Positions 1 through 12,031 are shown, counted from the stretch's first letter. The stretch: 64,000 nucleotides of DNA from Bacillus sp. es.034 (GCF_002563655.1 NZ_PDIY01000001.1:1607501-1671500), one strand, 5' to 3'. Made by a program: numbers and translations. Notes: generated by a model from the sequence alone, not told the origin.

Positions 1-74
1 GAGGAGCTGTCATGAGTCAGGCTGTGACATTAGTACAGCAGTCGATTCAGGATTTGAATCAACTAAAGCAATGA
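1..74 (+). CDS. 3' end of an upstream gene, possibly a YurZ-like carboxymuconolactone decarboxylase
   Basis: An open frame (frame 3) runs in from the left edge and stops at TGA 72-74. The visible tail reads GAVMSQAVTLVQQSIQDLNQ followed by LKQ. A Gly-Ala-Val stretch followed by an amphipathic C-terminal helix resembles the end of small carboxymuconolactone decarboxylase/AhpD-fold proteins, and yurZ of that family lies near suf in B. subtilis. This assignment is an inference from about 24 residues. A weak terminator-like hairpin follows. Confidence 0.4.
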   Translation, partial: GAVMSQAVTLVQQSIQDLNQLKQ

Positions 75-78
75 GTGC

Positions 79-107
79 TCAGAGAGGGAGAAATCCTTCT
101 CTTTTTT
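79..107 (+). terminator. weak terminator-like hairpin
   Basis: A short imperfect stem (AGAGAGG with CCTTCTCT) is followed by six T. It lies just after the partial gene. Confidence 0.4.
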
Positions 108-110
108 ATG

Positions 111-387
111 GGTACTTTTTAAAATTCATACCTCTGATGGTAATAAATATACATATCGTTTTATAAAATTTCACCGGGACAGTATTATTTGGCAGTATAA
201 TGGCGGAATTTTGTGAAAACTTAAGGGTAGCCCCCGGGAATCAGGCTGACGGATGAATTTTAGAAAAAATGAGGAAATACCGGTTTTGTCTTGTGAACGA
301 GGGGGTAGTATAGTTGTAAAGTAATTAAAAACCCGAAAGGAATGATTCATTATCGACTCTCTTGAGAGTATCTCGTACACAAGTGAA
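111..387. other. intergenic stretch, nothing recognised
   Basis: AT-rich sequence between the upstream terminator and the small ORF at 388. No convincing gene, RNA or repeat was seen. Minus-strand frames here lack ribosome binding sites and look like chance ORFs. Confidence 0.4.
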
Positions 388-546
388 ATGGAGAAGGCAA
401 TGCATGGAGCCCATGGAATAGGTTATGAGGTGTACAAACGCAAGCATGAAGTCAGAATGCAAGTAGAGAAGAAAAGAGAGCAGGATTACAAGGAAAGCCG
501 CCGAATGATTGCAGCACTTGATCGCAGGGTGCACGCTAATATATAA
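388..546 (+). CDS. small basic protein of unknown function, 52 aa (or 48 aa)
   Basis: The ORF starts at ATG 388 and stops at TAA 544-546. A second ATG at 400 has the better ribosome binding site (GGAGAAGG directly upstream) and would give 48 residues. The product is rich in Lys, Arg and Glu and looks helical (VYKRKHEV, EKKREQDYKESRR). It is not recognised. A strong terminator begins 16 bases after the stop, which supports a real short transcript. It lies alone between the partial upstream gene and suf. It could still be a chance frame inside a non-coding RNA. Confidence 0.45.
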   Translation: MEKAMHGAHGIGYEVYKRKHEVRMQVEKKREQDYKESRRMIAALDRRVHANI

Positions 547-562
547 TAGGAAGAAAAAAAGC

Positions 563-600
563 AAACCAGTGTAGACGATGCACTGGTTTTTTGTTTTTTA
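563..600 (+). terminator. intrinsic terminator of the small ORF
   Basis: Perfect 9-bp stem AAACCAGTG / CACTGGTTT with a 9-nt loop and a long T-rich tail. Confidence 0.85.
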
Positions 601-847
601 TCAAGGATCAAAGTGGTGCGAGGCCTGTATACACCCAACTAAGAACACAGGTCATCGACACCCTACATTTTCCCACCTGTTTTGGCCAACACTAGAAAGG
701 GATTCTATCGATCGGTTAACATGAACTGACAACTTGAAAAAGTTGATAATAGCTTTTATTTGTTATAAGATTGTAATGAGAATAAATTGAGAATGATTAA
801 AGAATTATATTCTTAAATTCATTATAAAGTCACGGAGGTAAATATAC
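601..847 (+). promoter_or_regulatory. suf operon upstream region with a possible Fur-box-like site
   Basis: AT-rich leader before sufC; no single -35/-10 pair stands out. TGAGAATGATTAAAG at 788-802 shares 11 of 14 defined positions with the Bacillus Fur core TGATAATNATTATCA, and another TGAGAAT half-site lies at 777-783. The left half fits well, the right half poorly. Iron control is an inference. The sufC ribosome binding site GGAGGT is at 834-839. Confidence 0.35.
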
Positions 848-1633
848 ATGGCAGGTTCTACTTTAACAATCAAAGATCTTCATGTTGAGATTGAAGGGAA
901 GGAAATCCTGAAAGGGGTTAACCTTGAAATTAAAGGTGGAGAAATCCACGCAGTAATGGGACCAAATGGTACAGGTAAATCAACTTTATCTTCTGCTATC
1001 ATGGGTCACCCGAAGTATGAAGTGACAAAAGGAAGCATCACGTTCGACGGGGAAGATGTACTTGAAATGGCAGTGGATGAGCGCGCCCGCGTAGGTCTTT
1101 TCCTTGCAATGCAGTACCCAAGTGAAATCAGTGGAGTAACGAACGCAGACTTCTTACGTTCAGCGATCAACAGCCGTCGCGAAGAAGGAGAAGAAATTTC
1201 TCTTATGAAATTTATCCGCAAGATGGATTCTGAAATGGAATACTTGGAAATGGATCCGGATATGGCTCAGCGTTACCTGAATGAAGGGTTCTCAGGCGGA
1301 GAGAAAAAGCGTAATGAAATCCTTCAATTGATGATGATTCAGCCAAAGATTGCCATCCTTGATGAGATCGATTCAGGTCTTGATATCGATGCACTAAAAG
1401 TTGTTTCTAAAGGAATCAACAAGATGCGTGGGGAAGATTTCGGTTGCTTGATCATCACTCACTATCAGCGCCTTCTTAACTACATCACTCCTGATCACGT
1501 TCACGTTATGATGCAGGGACGCATTGTGAAATCAGGCGGCGAAGAATTAGCACAGCGCCTTGAAGCAGAAGGATATGACTGGATTAAAGAAGAGCTGGGA
1601 ATCAAAGACGAAACTGTCGGCCAAGAAGCGTAA
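848..1633 (+). CDS. sufC: SufC, Fe-S cluster assembly ATPase
   Basis: 261-residue ABC-type ATPase that works with SufB and SufD in the SufBCD scaffold building iron-sulfur clusters in the cytoplasm. Visible motifs are Walker A GPNGTGKST (38-46), the ABC signature FSGGEKK (148-154), Walker B ending in Asp172-Glu173, and the switch His205 in ITHYQ. Length and sequence match Bacillus SufC closely, and no membrane segment is present. GGAGGT lies 8 nt before ATG 848. It is the first gene of sufCDSUB, which ends at a strong terminator near 6068-6100. Confidence 0.98.
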   Translation: MAGSTLTIKDLHVEIEGKEILKGVNLEIKGGEIHAVMGPNGTGKSTLSSAIMGHPKYEVTKGSITFDGEDVLEMAVDERARVGLFLAMQYPSEISGVTNADFLRSAINSRREEGEEISLMKFIRKMDSEMEYLEMDPDMAQRYLNEGFSGGEKKRNEILQLMMIQPKIAILDEIDSGLDIDALKVVSKGINKMRGEDFGCLIITHYQRLLNYITPDHVHVMMQGRIVKSGGEELAQRLEAEGYDWIKEELGIKDETVGQEA

Positions 1634-1650
1634 GTGTTAGGGGGATGAAA

Positions 1651-4620
<2,970 letters not shown>

Positions 4621-4658
4621 GCTCTTCTCCGACTCTATTTAAGAATGGAGGAATCAAC

Positions 4659-6056
4659 ATGGCAAAGAAGATGCCTGAGATCGGAGACTATAAATATGGC
4701 TTTAGCGATAAAGACGTATCAATTTTCCGTTCTAAACGTGGTTTGACGCGGGAAATCGTTGAAGAAATCTCCCGTATGAAAGATGAGCCTAAGTGGATGC
4801 TTGATTTCCGTTTGAAGTCACTTGAGCATTTTTATAATATGTCTATGCCTCAGTGGGGTGGAGACATGCAGGAACTGAACTTCGATGAGATCACTTACTA
4901 TGTGAAGCCTTCTGAAAAGTCAGAGCGCAGCTGGGATGAAGTACCTGAAGAAATCAAGCAGACGTTTGATAAATTAGGGATTCCAGAAGCAGAGCAAAAA
5001 TATCTTGCAGGGGTTTCTGCTCAGTATGAGTCAGAAGTTGTTTATCACAACATGCAATCGGATCTTGAAGATATGGGAATCGTATTCAAAGATACAGACT
5101 CCGCCCTTAAAGAAAATGAAGAACTTTTCCGTGAGCACTGGGCAAAGGTAATCCCTCCGACGGATAACAAGTTTGCTGCCCTGAACTCAGCGGTATGGTC
5201 CGGTGGATCATTCATCTATGTTCCTAAAGGCGTAAAGGTGGATACTCCACTTCAAGCATACTTCCGTATCAACTCTGAAAACATGGGTCAATTCGAGCGT
5301 ACGCTGATCATCGTCGATGAAGGCGCAAGCGTTCACTATGTAGAAGGTTGTACAGCACCGGTTTACACAACGAATTCACTTCACTCGGCGGTCGTTGAAA
5401 TCATCATCAAGAAAGATGCGTACTGCCGTTATACGACGATTCAAAACTGGGCGAACAACGTGTTCAACCTGGTAACGAAGCGTGCCGTATGTGAAGCGAA
5501 CGCAACGATGGAATGGGTGGATGGAAACATCGGTTCGAAACTGACGATGAAATATCCCGCGGTCATCCTTAAGGGTGAAGGCGCACGTGGTATGACACTA
5601 TCCATTGCACTTGCAGGTAAAGGCCAGCACCAGGATGCAGGAGCGAAAATGATTCACCTTGCACCTAATACATCTTCTACAATCGTTTCTAAATCCATCT
5701 CCAAGCATGGTGGTAAAGTGACGTACCGTGGAATTGTACACTTTGGCCGTAAAGCGGAAGGCGCACGCTCAAACATTGAGTGTGACACGCTGATCATGGA
5801 TAACCAATCGACTTCCGATACGATCCCTTACAACGAAATTCTGAACGATAACATCTCGTTAGAACACGAAGCGAAGGTTTCAAAAGTATCAGAAGAACAA
5901 TTATTCTATCTTATGAGCCGTGGTATTTCAGAGGAAGAAGCAACAGAAATGATCGTAATGGGCTTCATCGAGCCATTCACGAAAGAACTTCCAATGGAAT
6001 ACGCAGTCGAAATGAACCGCCTGATCAAGTTCGAAATGGAAGGTTCTATCGGATAA
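4659..6056 (+). CDS. sufB: SufB, Fe-S cluster scaffold protein
   Basis: Main scaffold subunit of SufBCD, 465 residues, with the beta-helix core and C-terminal SufB/SufD domain ([14 protein letters not shown]...MGFIEPF). The open frame extends upstream to 4560, but those codons overlap sufU and have no ribosome binding site. ATG 4659, preceded by GGAGG at 4648-4652, gives the standard Bacillus start MAKKMPEIG and family length. Last gene of the operon, 38 bases after sufU. Confidence 0.98.
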   Translation: MAKKMPEIGDYKYGFSDKDVSIFRSKRGLTREIVEEISRMKDEPKWMLDFRLKSLEHFYNMSMPQWGGDMQELNFDEITYYVKPSEKSERSWDEVPEEIKQTFDKLGIPEAEQKYLAGVSAQYESEVVYHNMQSDLEDMGIVFKDTDSALKENEELFREHWAKVIPPTDNKFAALNSAVWSGGSFIYVPKGVKVDTPLQAYFRINSENMGQFERTLIIVDEGASVHYVEGCTAPVYTTNSLHSAVVEIIIKKDAYCRYTTIQNWANNVFNLVTKRAVCEANATMEWVDGNIGSKLTMKYPAVILKGEGARGMTLSIALAGKGQHQDAGAKMIHLAPNTSSTIVSKSISKHGGKVTYRGIVHFGRKAEGARSNIECDTLIMDNQSTSDTIPYNEILNDNISLEHEAKVSKVSEEQLFYLMSRGISEEEATEMIVMGFIEPFTKELPMEYAVEMNRLIKFEMEGSIG

Positions 6057-6067
6057 TAATCAATCAA

Positions 6068-6100
6068 ACTCCCCTGATGAATCATCAGGGGAGTTTTTTC
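6068..6100 (+). terminator. suf operon terminator
   Basis: 12-bp perfect stem ACTCCCCTGATG / CATCAGGGGAGT with a very short loop and a T6 tail. Confidence 0.93.
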
Positions 6101-6204
6101 GTTCCAATAATCCCCCTTTTATTTTCTCGATCAATCCAAACATAAGAATTTCCATTTCCCTTATGATAAAATGGACATGTTCATAATAAAGCAGGTGAAT
6201 GCGG

Positions 6205-7047
6205 ATGATATACATAGGTGTAACAGGCTGGGGAGATCATGATACTCTCTATGAGAATGTGTCCCCCAGGGACAAACTAAAAGAATACGGAGCTCATTTC
6301 CCCATAGTCGAGGTGGACACGACGTTTTATGCTGTCCAGCCTATTCGAAATGGGGAGAAGTGGGTAAAGGAAACACCAGAGGACTTTAAATTCATTGTAA
6401 AAGCATACCAGGGGATGACGGGTCATCAGCGTGGCGAGATCCCGTTTGAAACAAGGGAAGGGATGTTCAGAGCATTTAAAGAGTCCCTTACTCCATACAC
6501 GAATGCAGGGAAACTCGCGATGGTCCTTCTTCAATTCCCCCCATGGTACGATTGTAAAAAAGAGAATGTCGATTATATTCGGTATTGCAGGGAGCAATTG
6601 AAAGAACTTCCTGTATCACTTGAATTCCGGCATCAGAGCTGGTTCAGGCCCGAATATCGGGACAAGACCCTGACGTTCATGGGAAAAGAAGGATGGATCC
6701 ACAGTATTTGCGATGAACCCCAGGCAGGTGAAGGATCTGTGCCGCGGGTGCTGGAAGCGACGCATGAAGAGGCCACTCTCATCCGTTTTCACGGCAGGAA
6801 TCTCTATGGTTGGAATAAACCGAATGGGGAAGATTGGCGGGAGGTCCGCTATTTGTATCGCTATAATCGTGCTGAGATGGAGGAATGGATTCCCCACCTC
6901 CATCACTTGCACGAAAGGTCTAAGGATCTTTATATTCTTTTTAACAATAATTCTGGTGGGGACGCGGCTGATAATGCGAAAGAATTGATTGAATTATTGG
7001 GGCTTGAGTATGAAGGTCTTGCCCCGAAGCAGCTGGATTTATTTTAG
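6205..7047 (+). CDS. yunF: YunF, DUF72 family protein
   Basis: 280-residue TIM-barrel-like protein of the DUF72/YecE family, biochemical role unsettled. Recognisable pieces are IYIGVTGWGDHD at the N-terminus, EVDTTFYAVQ, KWVKETPEDFKF and FNNNSGGDAA near the C-terminus. ATG 6205 was preferred to the in-frame ATG 6199 because AGGTG at 6193-6197 lies 1 nt from 6199 but 7 nt from 6205, and MIYIG is the usual family start. It is followed 21 bases later by yunE, so yunF-E-D-C probably form one operon, as in B. subtilis. Confidence 0.93.
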   Translation: MIYIGVTGWGDHDTLYENVSPRDKLKEYGAHFPIVEVDTTFYAVQPIRNGEKWVKETPEDFKFIVKAYQGMTGHQRGEIPFETREGMFRAFKESLTPYTNAGKLAMVLLQFPPWYDCKKENVDYIRYCREQLKELPVSLEFRHQSWFRPEYRDKTLTFMGKEGWIHSICDEPQAGEGSVPRVLEATHEEATLIRFHGRNLYGWNKPNGEDWREVRYLYRYNRAEMEEWIPHLHHLHERSKDLYILFNNNSGGDAADNAKELIELLGLEYEGLAPKQLDLF

Positions 7048-7068
7048 CCGACAGGAGATGAAAGAAAG

Positions 7069-7893
7069 ATGGAATGGATTGTTCTTCTATCAATCGGGCT
7101 TTTGGCAGGTGCAATAGGATCACTGGTCGGTTTAGGCGGTGGCGTCATCATTGTACCCGCCCTGATCTACTTTGGTACATATACAAGCCTGGTAGAAGGG
7201 ATGAACCCGCAGACCGCTGTGGGTACCTCACTGGTCATCATGATATTCACAGGGTTATCTTCCACCCTTGCATATTTAAAGCATAAAACCGTCGATTATA
7301 AAAGCGGATTGATTTTCTTTGCGGGCAGCGGACCCGGTTCTATTCTTGGAGCCTGGGTGAACAAGGGATTGAATATGGAAAGCTTCAATCTTTATTTTGG
7401 TATCTTTATGATACTGGTGGCCCTCATTCTGATGATCAGGAATAAATTAAAGCCTATAGAAAAATTCAGGAATGCCTCTTTTCAGAGGGAATTTACCGAC
7501 CCAAGTGGAGAAACCTTCCGGTATGGATACCCTCCACTACTTGGAGTGATGATCGCCTTCGTTGTTGGATTTACTTCTGGTTTGTTTGGCATTGGCGGAG
7601 GCTCTCTCATGGTCCCTGCCATGATTCTGATTTTTCTTTTCCCGCCCCATGTGGCTGTTGCAACATCCATGTTTATGATTTTTCTTTCGGCATTGGTGAG
7701 CTCGGGGACACATGTGTTGTTCGGGAATGTCAAATGGCTGTATGCACTTGCCCTCATTCCTGGAGCGTGGATCGGGGCAAAGGTCGGGGCATATATCAAT
7801 ACGAAGCTCGAGTCCAAAGTATTGGTGAGCGTATTGAGGATTATTTTGATTTTAATTGGTATTCGATTGATTTATCAAGGAATGACAGGATAA
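7069..7893 (+). CDS. yunE: YunE, TauE/SafE-family membrane protein
   Basis: 274-residue polytopic membrane protein with about 8 hydrophobic segments and the two-repeat layout of the TauE/SafE family, whose members are proposed exporters of sulfonates or other anions. Each half starts with a glycine-rich signature: LVGLGGGVIIVPAL near residue 21 and SGLFGIGGGSLMVPA near 175. The substrate cannot be read from sequence. It sits between yunF and yunD in the same direction. Confidence 0.92.
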   Translation: MEWIVLLSIGLLAGAIGSLVGLGGGVIIVPALIYFGTYTSLVEGMNPQTAVGTSLVIMIFTGLSSTLAYLKHKTVDYKSGLIFFAGSGPGSILGAWVNKGLNMESFNLYFGIFMILVALILMIRNKLKPIEKFRNASFQREFTDPSGETFRYGYPPLLGVMIAFVVGFTSGLFGIGGGSLMVPAMILIFLFPPHVAVATSMFMIFLSALVSSGTHVLFGNVKWLYALALIPGAWIGAKVGAYINTKLESKVLVSVLRIILILIGIRLIYQGMTG

Positions 7894-7920
7894 CATTCCT
7901 CCAATAGGAGTGAACGATTA

Positions 7921-9273
7921 ATGGGAGAAACCATTCATATTTATCATACAAACGATCTTCACAGTCACCTTGAGAACTGGCCAAGGATCAGGGACTTTTT
8001 AAAACAAAGAAAACAGAGGCATATGAATGACGGGGAGTCTGTGTATCTATTTGATATCGGTGATCATGTGGATCGCTGGCATCCGTTGACAGAAGCGACG
8101 TTAGGAAAAGGGAACGTTGATTTATTAAATGAAGCCGGGTTCGATGCTGTAACAATCGGGAACAATGAAGGAATCACATTGGATTATGATGATTTAAACA
8201 CCCTGTATGACGGTGCCAGATTTGATGTGATTGTAGGAAACCTGCTGGATCGTTCTTCAAGGCGTCCAGGTTGGGCGGAGACTCACCGGGTTTATCGGAC
8301 CGCCAGTGGAGTGAAAGTTGGCGTCATCGGATTGACGGCCTATTTCAAACCTTTTTACGAAGCTCTGGGCTGGAACATTACCTCGCCTTTGGATGAACTG
8401 AGGAAGCTGGTTCAGGAGATTCGCCCAAGCGTCGATATGATCATACTCCTTTCCCACTTGGGAATTAGGGATGACGAGATGATCGGGGAACAATTCCCTG
8501 ACATAGACGTTATCCTGGGGGCCCATACTCATCATGTCTTACCACAGGGGAAAGAGGTGAATGGCACCATGCTTGGTGCTGCAGGGAAGTATGGGCATTA
8601 TGTCGGTCACATGACGATCGAGGTGAATTCATCCACAAAGCAGGTCATGGAAAAGAAGGCCCGTTTATATGAGCAGGGGGAACTTCCGGAGGTTGTCAGG
8701 GAAGCGGAGGAAAGGGAACAATGGTTCCGGGACGGGGAGGAGCTATTAAAGCAGGAAGTGACCAGCCTGACAAAATCCTTCCCGGTTGACTGGTTTTACA
8801 CGTCGACGCTTCCTGTAGTGCTTTGTGATGCACTAATGGAGTGGTGTGGAGCTGATTGCGGTTTCCTTAATGCAGGTCTTCTCATAGATGGGCTTGACGA
8901 AGGAATGGTGACAAAGCAAGATCTTCATCGCATCCTTCCCCACCCGATCAACCCCTGTATGATCCGGATGAAAGGAGCCGAGCTGAAGGAAATCATTAAG
9001 CAGACCCTTAATGAGGACTGGCCGCATCTTGAAGTGAAGGGACTTGGTTTTAGGGGGAAAGTGATGGGAAGGTTCGTGTATTCAAATATCCACTTTGAGG
9101 ACCATGACATCTTCATCGGAAACAATCCGATCGAGCCCGGGAAGATATACAAGCTGGCCCTGCCGGATATGTTTACATTCGGCCACTTCTTTCCGGACCT
9201 TCAGAGGCTTGAAAAGAAGTACTTTATGCCGGAATTTTTACGGGATGTCCTCGAATGGAAATTGAAACAGTAA
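7921..9273 (+). CDS. yunD: YunD, metallophosphatase / 5'-nucleotidase-like protein
   Basis: 450 residues. The N-terminal calcineurin-like phosphoesterase domain carries HTNDLH (9-14), DIGDHVDRW, GNNEG and LGAHTHH; the C-terminal half is 5'-nucleotidase-like. In most relatives the third motif is GNHE, and Asn here replaces the usual His, as I recall for YunD orthologues. No signal peptide is visible, so it should act in the cytoplasm, unlike secreted 5'-nucleotidases. The exact nucleotide substrate is unknown. Confidence 0.92.
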   Translation: MGETIHIYHTNDLHSHLENWPRIRDFLKQRKQRHMNDGESVYLFDIGDHVDRWHPLTEATLGKGNVDLLNEAGFDAVTIGNNEGITLDYDDLNTLYDGARFDVIVGNLLDRSSRRPGWAETHRVYRTASGVKVGVIGLTAYFKPFYEALGWNITSPLDELRKLVQEIRPSVDMIILLSHLGIRDDEMIGEQFPDIDVILGAHTHHVLPQGKEVNGTMLGAAGKYGHYVGHMTIEVNSSTKQVMEKKARLYEQGELPEVVREAEEREQWFRDGEELLKQEVTSLTKSFPVDWFYTSTLPVVLCDALMEWCGADCGFLNAGLLIDGLDEGMVTKQDLHRILPHPINPCMIRMKGAELKEIIKQTLNEDWPHLEVKGLGFRGKVMGRFVYSNIHFEDHDIFIGNNPIEPGKIYKLALPDMFTFGHFFPDLQRLEKKYFMPEFLRDVLEWKLKQ

Positions 9274-9329
9274 ATGACTCACCGTTTCCACACTCATGAC
9301 ATACATATGAGTGAAGGGAGAGATGAGAC

Positions 9330-9632
9330 ATGATGAATGTATCTCCGATTACGATTGGGGGACATATCTTTACAGCGATTTCTGTTGCACTTCCGAAAAC
9401 CAATCTCCTCGTCGTGACGAGTGAAAATGGATATATAATGTGTGGGGCACTGGATGTTGCGCTGCTGAATGAAAAATTAAAGGACAGGGGGATCATCGCG
9501 GGAAGGGCGGTTGGTGTGAAAACCATCGATCAGCTTCTCGATGCGCCACTGGAGTCCGTCACCTACGAAGCAGCGAATCTCGGCATCCACACGGGAATGG
9601 CCGGAAGGGACGCCCTGTTAAAAATGATATAG
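9330..9632 (+). CDS. yunC: YunC, DUF1805 protein
   Basis: 100-residue small cytosolic protein of the YunC/DUF1805 family, found widely in Firmicutes with unknown function. Strongly conserved block: GYIMCGALDVALLNEKL followed by AGRAVGV and TIDQLLDAPLESVT. It starts at ATG 9330 (the second ATG, 9333, is also possible) after a GAAGGGAGAG ribosome binding site. It follows yunD by 56 bases and ends at a terminator. Confidence 0.93.
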   Translation: MMNVSPITIGGHIFTAISVALPKTNLLVVTSENGYIMCGALDVALLNEKLKDRGIIAGRAVGVKTIDQLLDAPLESVTYEAANLGIHTGMAGRDALLKMI

Positions 9633-9643
9633 AACCTGAGAAT

Positions 9644-9677
9644 GACCAGTGCTCTTTATAGCGGCTGGTCTTTGTTT
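9644..9677 (+). terminator. yunC terminator
   Basis: GACCAG / CTGGTC stem with a loop of about 15 nt and a TTTGTTTT tail. Confidence 0.7.
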
Positions 9678-9729
9678 TATCCCTCTCATTTCCTCTATAT
9701 TCTTTCATGAATATTTAACCAAATACACC

Positions 9730-9757
9730 TTGCAAGATCCTTTTAATCCTTTATAAT
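9730..9757 (+). promoter_or_regulatory. probable sigma-A promoter of the HD-GYP gene
   Basis: TTGCAA (9730-9735), a 16-nt spacer and TATAAT (9752-9757), 54 nt before the start codon. Confidence 0.6.
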
Positions 9758-9810
9758 GGAGATACTAGGAAATTTTGTCGAAAAATGAAAGAATTACATA
9801 GGAGAATTCT

Positions 9811-10923
9811 ATGAGGCTTATATCAACACGGGCTTTGAAACCCGGCATGGTTCTAGCTACAACGGTATATAATATGAGAGGTCAAGCGTTGATTCATGAT
9901 AATGTTCCCATTACAGAACGCATGATTTACAGATTGCAGGAGCTTAGTATTCAGTATGTTTATATTGAAGACTCTCTTTCCAGTGGAATTCATGTGAAGG
10001 GCACCGTTTCGAGTAAAGTGAGACAAGAGGCGGTTCAGAATATCGAGATGGCCTTCAATCAATTAAGCACATCCAAAGAGAAGCCAAGCCTCCTCATGAT
10101 TGAAGATAGTGCCACTCAATTGAAGCAGGTGATCGATGTCGTCCTGTCCGAAGTAAAGGCGAATCATGATCTTCTGACGATTTTGACAGATGTGTTTACA
10201 TACGACTCCTATATTTTTCATCACTCATTTAATGTTACGTTATATACACTTTCCATCGGTCTCGAACTGAAGCTCTCACAGAAGCAGCTGGAGCAGCTCG
10301 GTGTTGGGGCGATCCTTCATGATATCGGTAAGATGCTTGTGCCTGAAGAAATCCTATTGAAGCCGGGGAAGCTTACGGAAGACGAATTCTGTGAAATCAA
10401 GAAACACTCTGAACATGGCTTTGAAATCTTGAGACAGCTGCATTCGGTGTCCCTGATCATCGCGCACTGTGCCTATCAGCATCATGAGAGGCTCGATGGG
10501 TCCGGTTATCCGCGGGGGATCAAGGGTGAGGATATTCATCCGTTCGCAAAGATCATCGCTGTGGCCGATGTTTTTGACGCCATGACCTCAAACCGGGTGT
10601 ACAGGAAAGCGATGCTTCCCCATCAGGCTTTAGAGGTATTATACGCAGGGTCGGGATCCTTGTTCGATTCACAAGTGATTGAAGCATTCCGGTCATCGGT
10701 TGCGATGTATCCGAATGGCATGATCGTGGAACTGAATGATGGAAGGAAAGGGATTGTGACCGATCAAAATAGAGGAGTCACAGACCGTCCTGTCATCCGG
10801 ATCATCGAGGAAGACGGGGAGGAGTCAGACTCTCCTTACCCACTCGATTTAAGCAAGGAATTAGACAAGATGATTACAGGCTTTGATCCGGATTATGAAC
10901 CGCAATCTTTTAAGATTAAATAA
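9811..10923 (+). CDS. HD-GYP domain phosphodiesterase
   Basis: 370 residues. An N-terminal segment (MRLISTRALKPGMVLA) common in Firmicute HD-GYP proteins precedes an HD-GYP domain with HD at 170-171 (ILHDIGK) and HHERLDGSGYP at 224-234. HD-GYP enzymes hydrolyse cyclic di-nucleotides such as c-di-GMP. The full HD and GYP motifs suggest an active enzyme, but no assay is implied. There is no membrane segment and no response-regulator receiver domain. It is probably monocistronic, with its own promoter and a downstream hairpin. Confidence 0.92.
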   Translation: MRLISTRALKPGMVLATTVYNMRGQALIHDNVPITERMIYRLQELSIQYVYIEDSLSSGIHVKGTVSSKVRQEAVQNIEMAFNQLSTSKEKPSLLMIEDSATQLKQVIDVVLSEVKANHDLLTILTDVFTYDSYIFHHSFNVTLYTLSIGLELKLSQKQLEQLGVGAILHDIGKMLVPEEILLKPGKLTEDEFCEIKKHSEHGFEILRQLHSVSLIIAHCAYQHHERLDGSGYPRGIKGEDIHPFAKIIAVADVFDAMTSNRVYRKAMLPHQALEVLYAGSGSLFDSQVIEAFRSSVAMYPNGMIVELNDGRKGIVTDQNRGVTDRPVIRIIEEDGEESDSPYPLDLSKELDKMITGFDPDYEPQSFKIK

Positions 10924-10937
10924 ATTTTTGCGCTAAA

Positions 10938-10980
10938 CCCCTCTTACAATGCATACAAATAGCTTGTAAGGGGGGATTTT
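10938..10980 (+). terminator. hairpin between the HD-GYP gene and yunB; its 3' arm is the yunB ribosome binding site
   Basis: Twelve-bp stem CCCCTCTTACAA / TTGTAAGGGGGG (one G-U pair), a 14-nt loop, then ATTTTT. It looks like a terminator for the HD-GYP gene. The G-run of the 3' arm is also the only good Shine-Dalgarno for GTG 10982, so it may sequester the yunB ribosome binding site. Confidence 0.75.
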
Positions 10981-10981
10981 T

Positions 10982-11746
10982 GTGTCTAAGTTCAAAACCT
11001 ACAAACCCCGAAGAGGAGGTCCGCTGCCTTTTCGTCATGTCATGATCATTACGTTTCTGTTCTTTATGATTTCAACTGGATTCGGATTGTGGATCATTAA
11101 CAAAGGGTTGAAGCCGACACTGCTTGCGTATGCCGAGACACAGACGAGCAGGATCGGTACCCTAGTGATTAACAAAGCCATCAATAAGAAGATTGCCGAT
11201 GTTCTGGACATTTCGGATATAACAGAAGAAGTGAAGAACCAAGAAGGCGATATCGTCTCGTTTAAATACAATACACAAACGATCAACAGGGTCCAGGCAG
11301 AGATAACAAATCTGGTACAGCAGAATCTCCAGGAAGCAGAAGCGGGAAATATTGAAAATCTTGAATTCCTCACTGAGGTGGAAATTGATCAAGGGAAGTC
11401 CAAAACATCAAAGGGCATTACTTATTCCGTTCCTTTGGGGCAGGCAACGAACAACGTATTGCTCGGGAACCTGGGGCCGAAAATCCCGATCCGCTTCCAT
11501 TCCATCGGTGATGTACGGTCCGATGTGAAAACGACGGTAGAGCAATTCGGGATCAATAATGCGGTTGTGAAGGTATTTGTGGAGCTTGAAGTGAATGTGC
11601 AGATCATCATCCCGTTTGCCACGAAAACCGAAACGATCAAGCAGGATATCCTGGTCGCCATGGGCACCGTCCATCTGGATGTACCGCAATTTTATAACAA
11701 TGGTGGAGGGGGATCGAGTCCTTCCATTGAATTTCCCACAAATTAG
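10982..11746 (+). CDS. yunB: YunB, sporulation protein
   Basis: 254 residues. A basic N-terminus (KTYKPRRGG) precedes one hydrophobic segment (about residues 20-40, VMIITFLFFMISTGFGLWII), followed by a long extracytoplasmic region. YunB is a conserved sporulation protein needed for efficient spore formation in B. subtilis. GTG 10982 is the start, with GGGGGG as ribosome binding site inside a hairpin arm. It is not followed by a clear terminator; the lysine riboswitch promoter starts 13 bases after its stop. Confidence 0.9.
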   Translation: MSKFKTYKPRRGGPLPFRHVMIITFLFFMISTGFGLWIINKGLKPTLLAYAETQTSRIGTLVINKAINKKIADVLDISDITEEVKNQEGDIVSFKYNTQTINRVQAEITNLVQQNLQEAEAGNIENLEFLTEVEIDQGKSKTSKGITYSVPLGQATNNVLLGNLGPKIPIRFHSIGDVRSDVKTTVEQFGINNAVVKVFVELEVNVQIIIPFATKTETIKQDILVAMGTVHLDVPQFYNNGGGGSSPSIEFPTN

Positions 11747-11759
11747 TCAGGAAAAAAAG

Positions 11760-11788
11760 TTGTCAAAAGATTGATAGTTTGTTATATT
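11760..11788 (+). promoter_or_regulatory. promoter driving the lysine riboswitch
   Basis: TTGTCA (11760-11765), a 17-nt spacer and TATATT (11783-11788), about 38 nt upstream of the aptamer. Confidence 0.7.
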
Positions 11789-11825
11789 AATAAAGAAAAT
11801 TTTATAACACACCACATCATCAGTC

Positions 11826-12007
11826 CGATGGGGTAGAGGCGCAGGGTTCAAGAGTAATCTGTTCGAGGATGACAACTGAGAAAACAGATAAAAGGGAATC
11901 TTTGCCGAAGTAAATATGCTTGTCGAAGGGATATTTGCTGGGGTTGTCTTGAAGAAGGATAACACTGTCATTATAGGGAAATCTCTATAATGGGGAGCTA
12001 CAGATCG
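11826..12007 (+). ncRNA. lysine riboswitch (L-box) aptamer
   Basis: About 180 nt with L-box hallmarks in order: GGGTAGAGGCGC, TTCAAGAGTA, GAGGATGA, GAAAACAGATAAAAGGG, TTGCCGAAG, ATTTGCTGGGGTTGTC and GGGGAGCTAC. P1 can form between CGAT..GGTAG at 11826 on and CTAC..ATCG ending at 12007. A promoter lies upstream and a terminator downstream, so lysine should switch transcription off. Identified by eye, not by covariance search. Confidence 0.93.
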
Positions 12008-12031
12008 TGATGGAGCACTTACGTTACTAAC

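Noticed and set aside
1006-1394. Minus-strand frames inside sufC
   Set aside because: Shadows of sufC in other frames.
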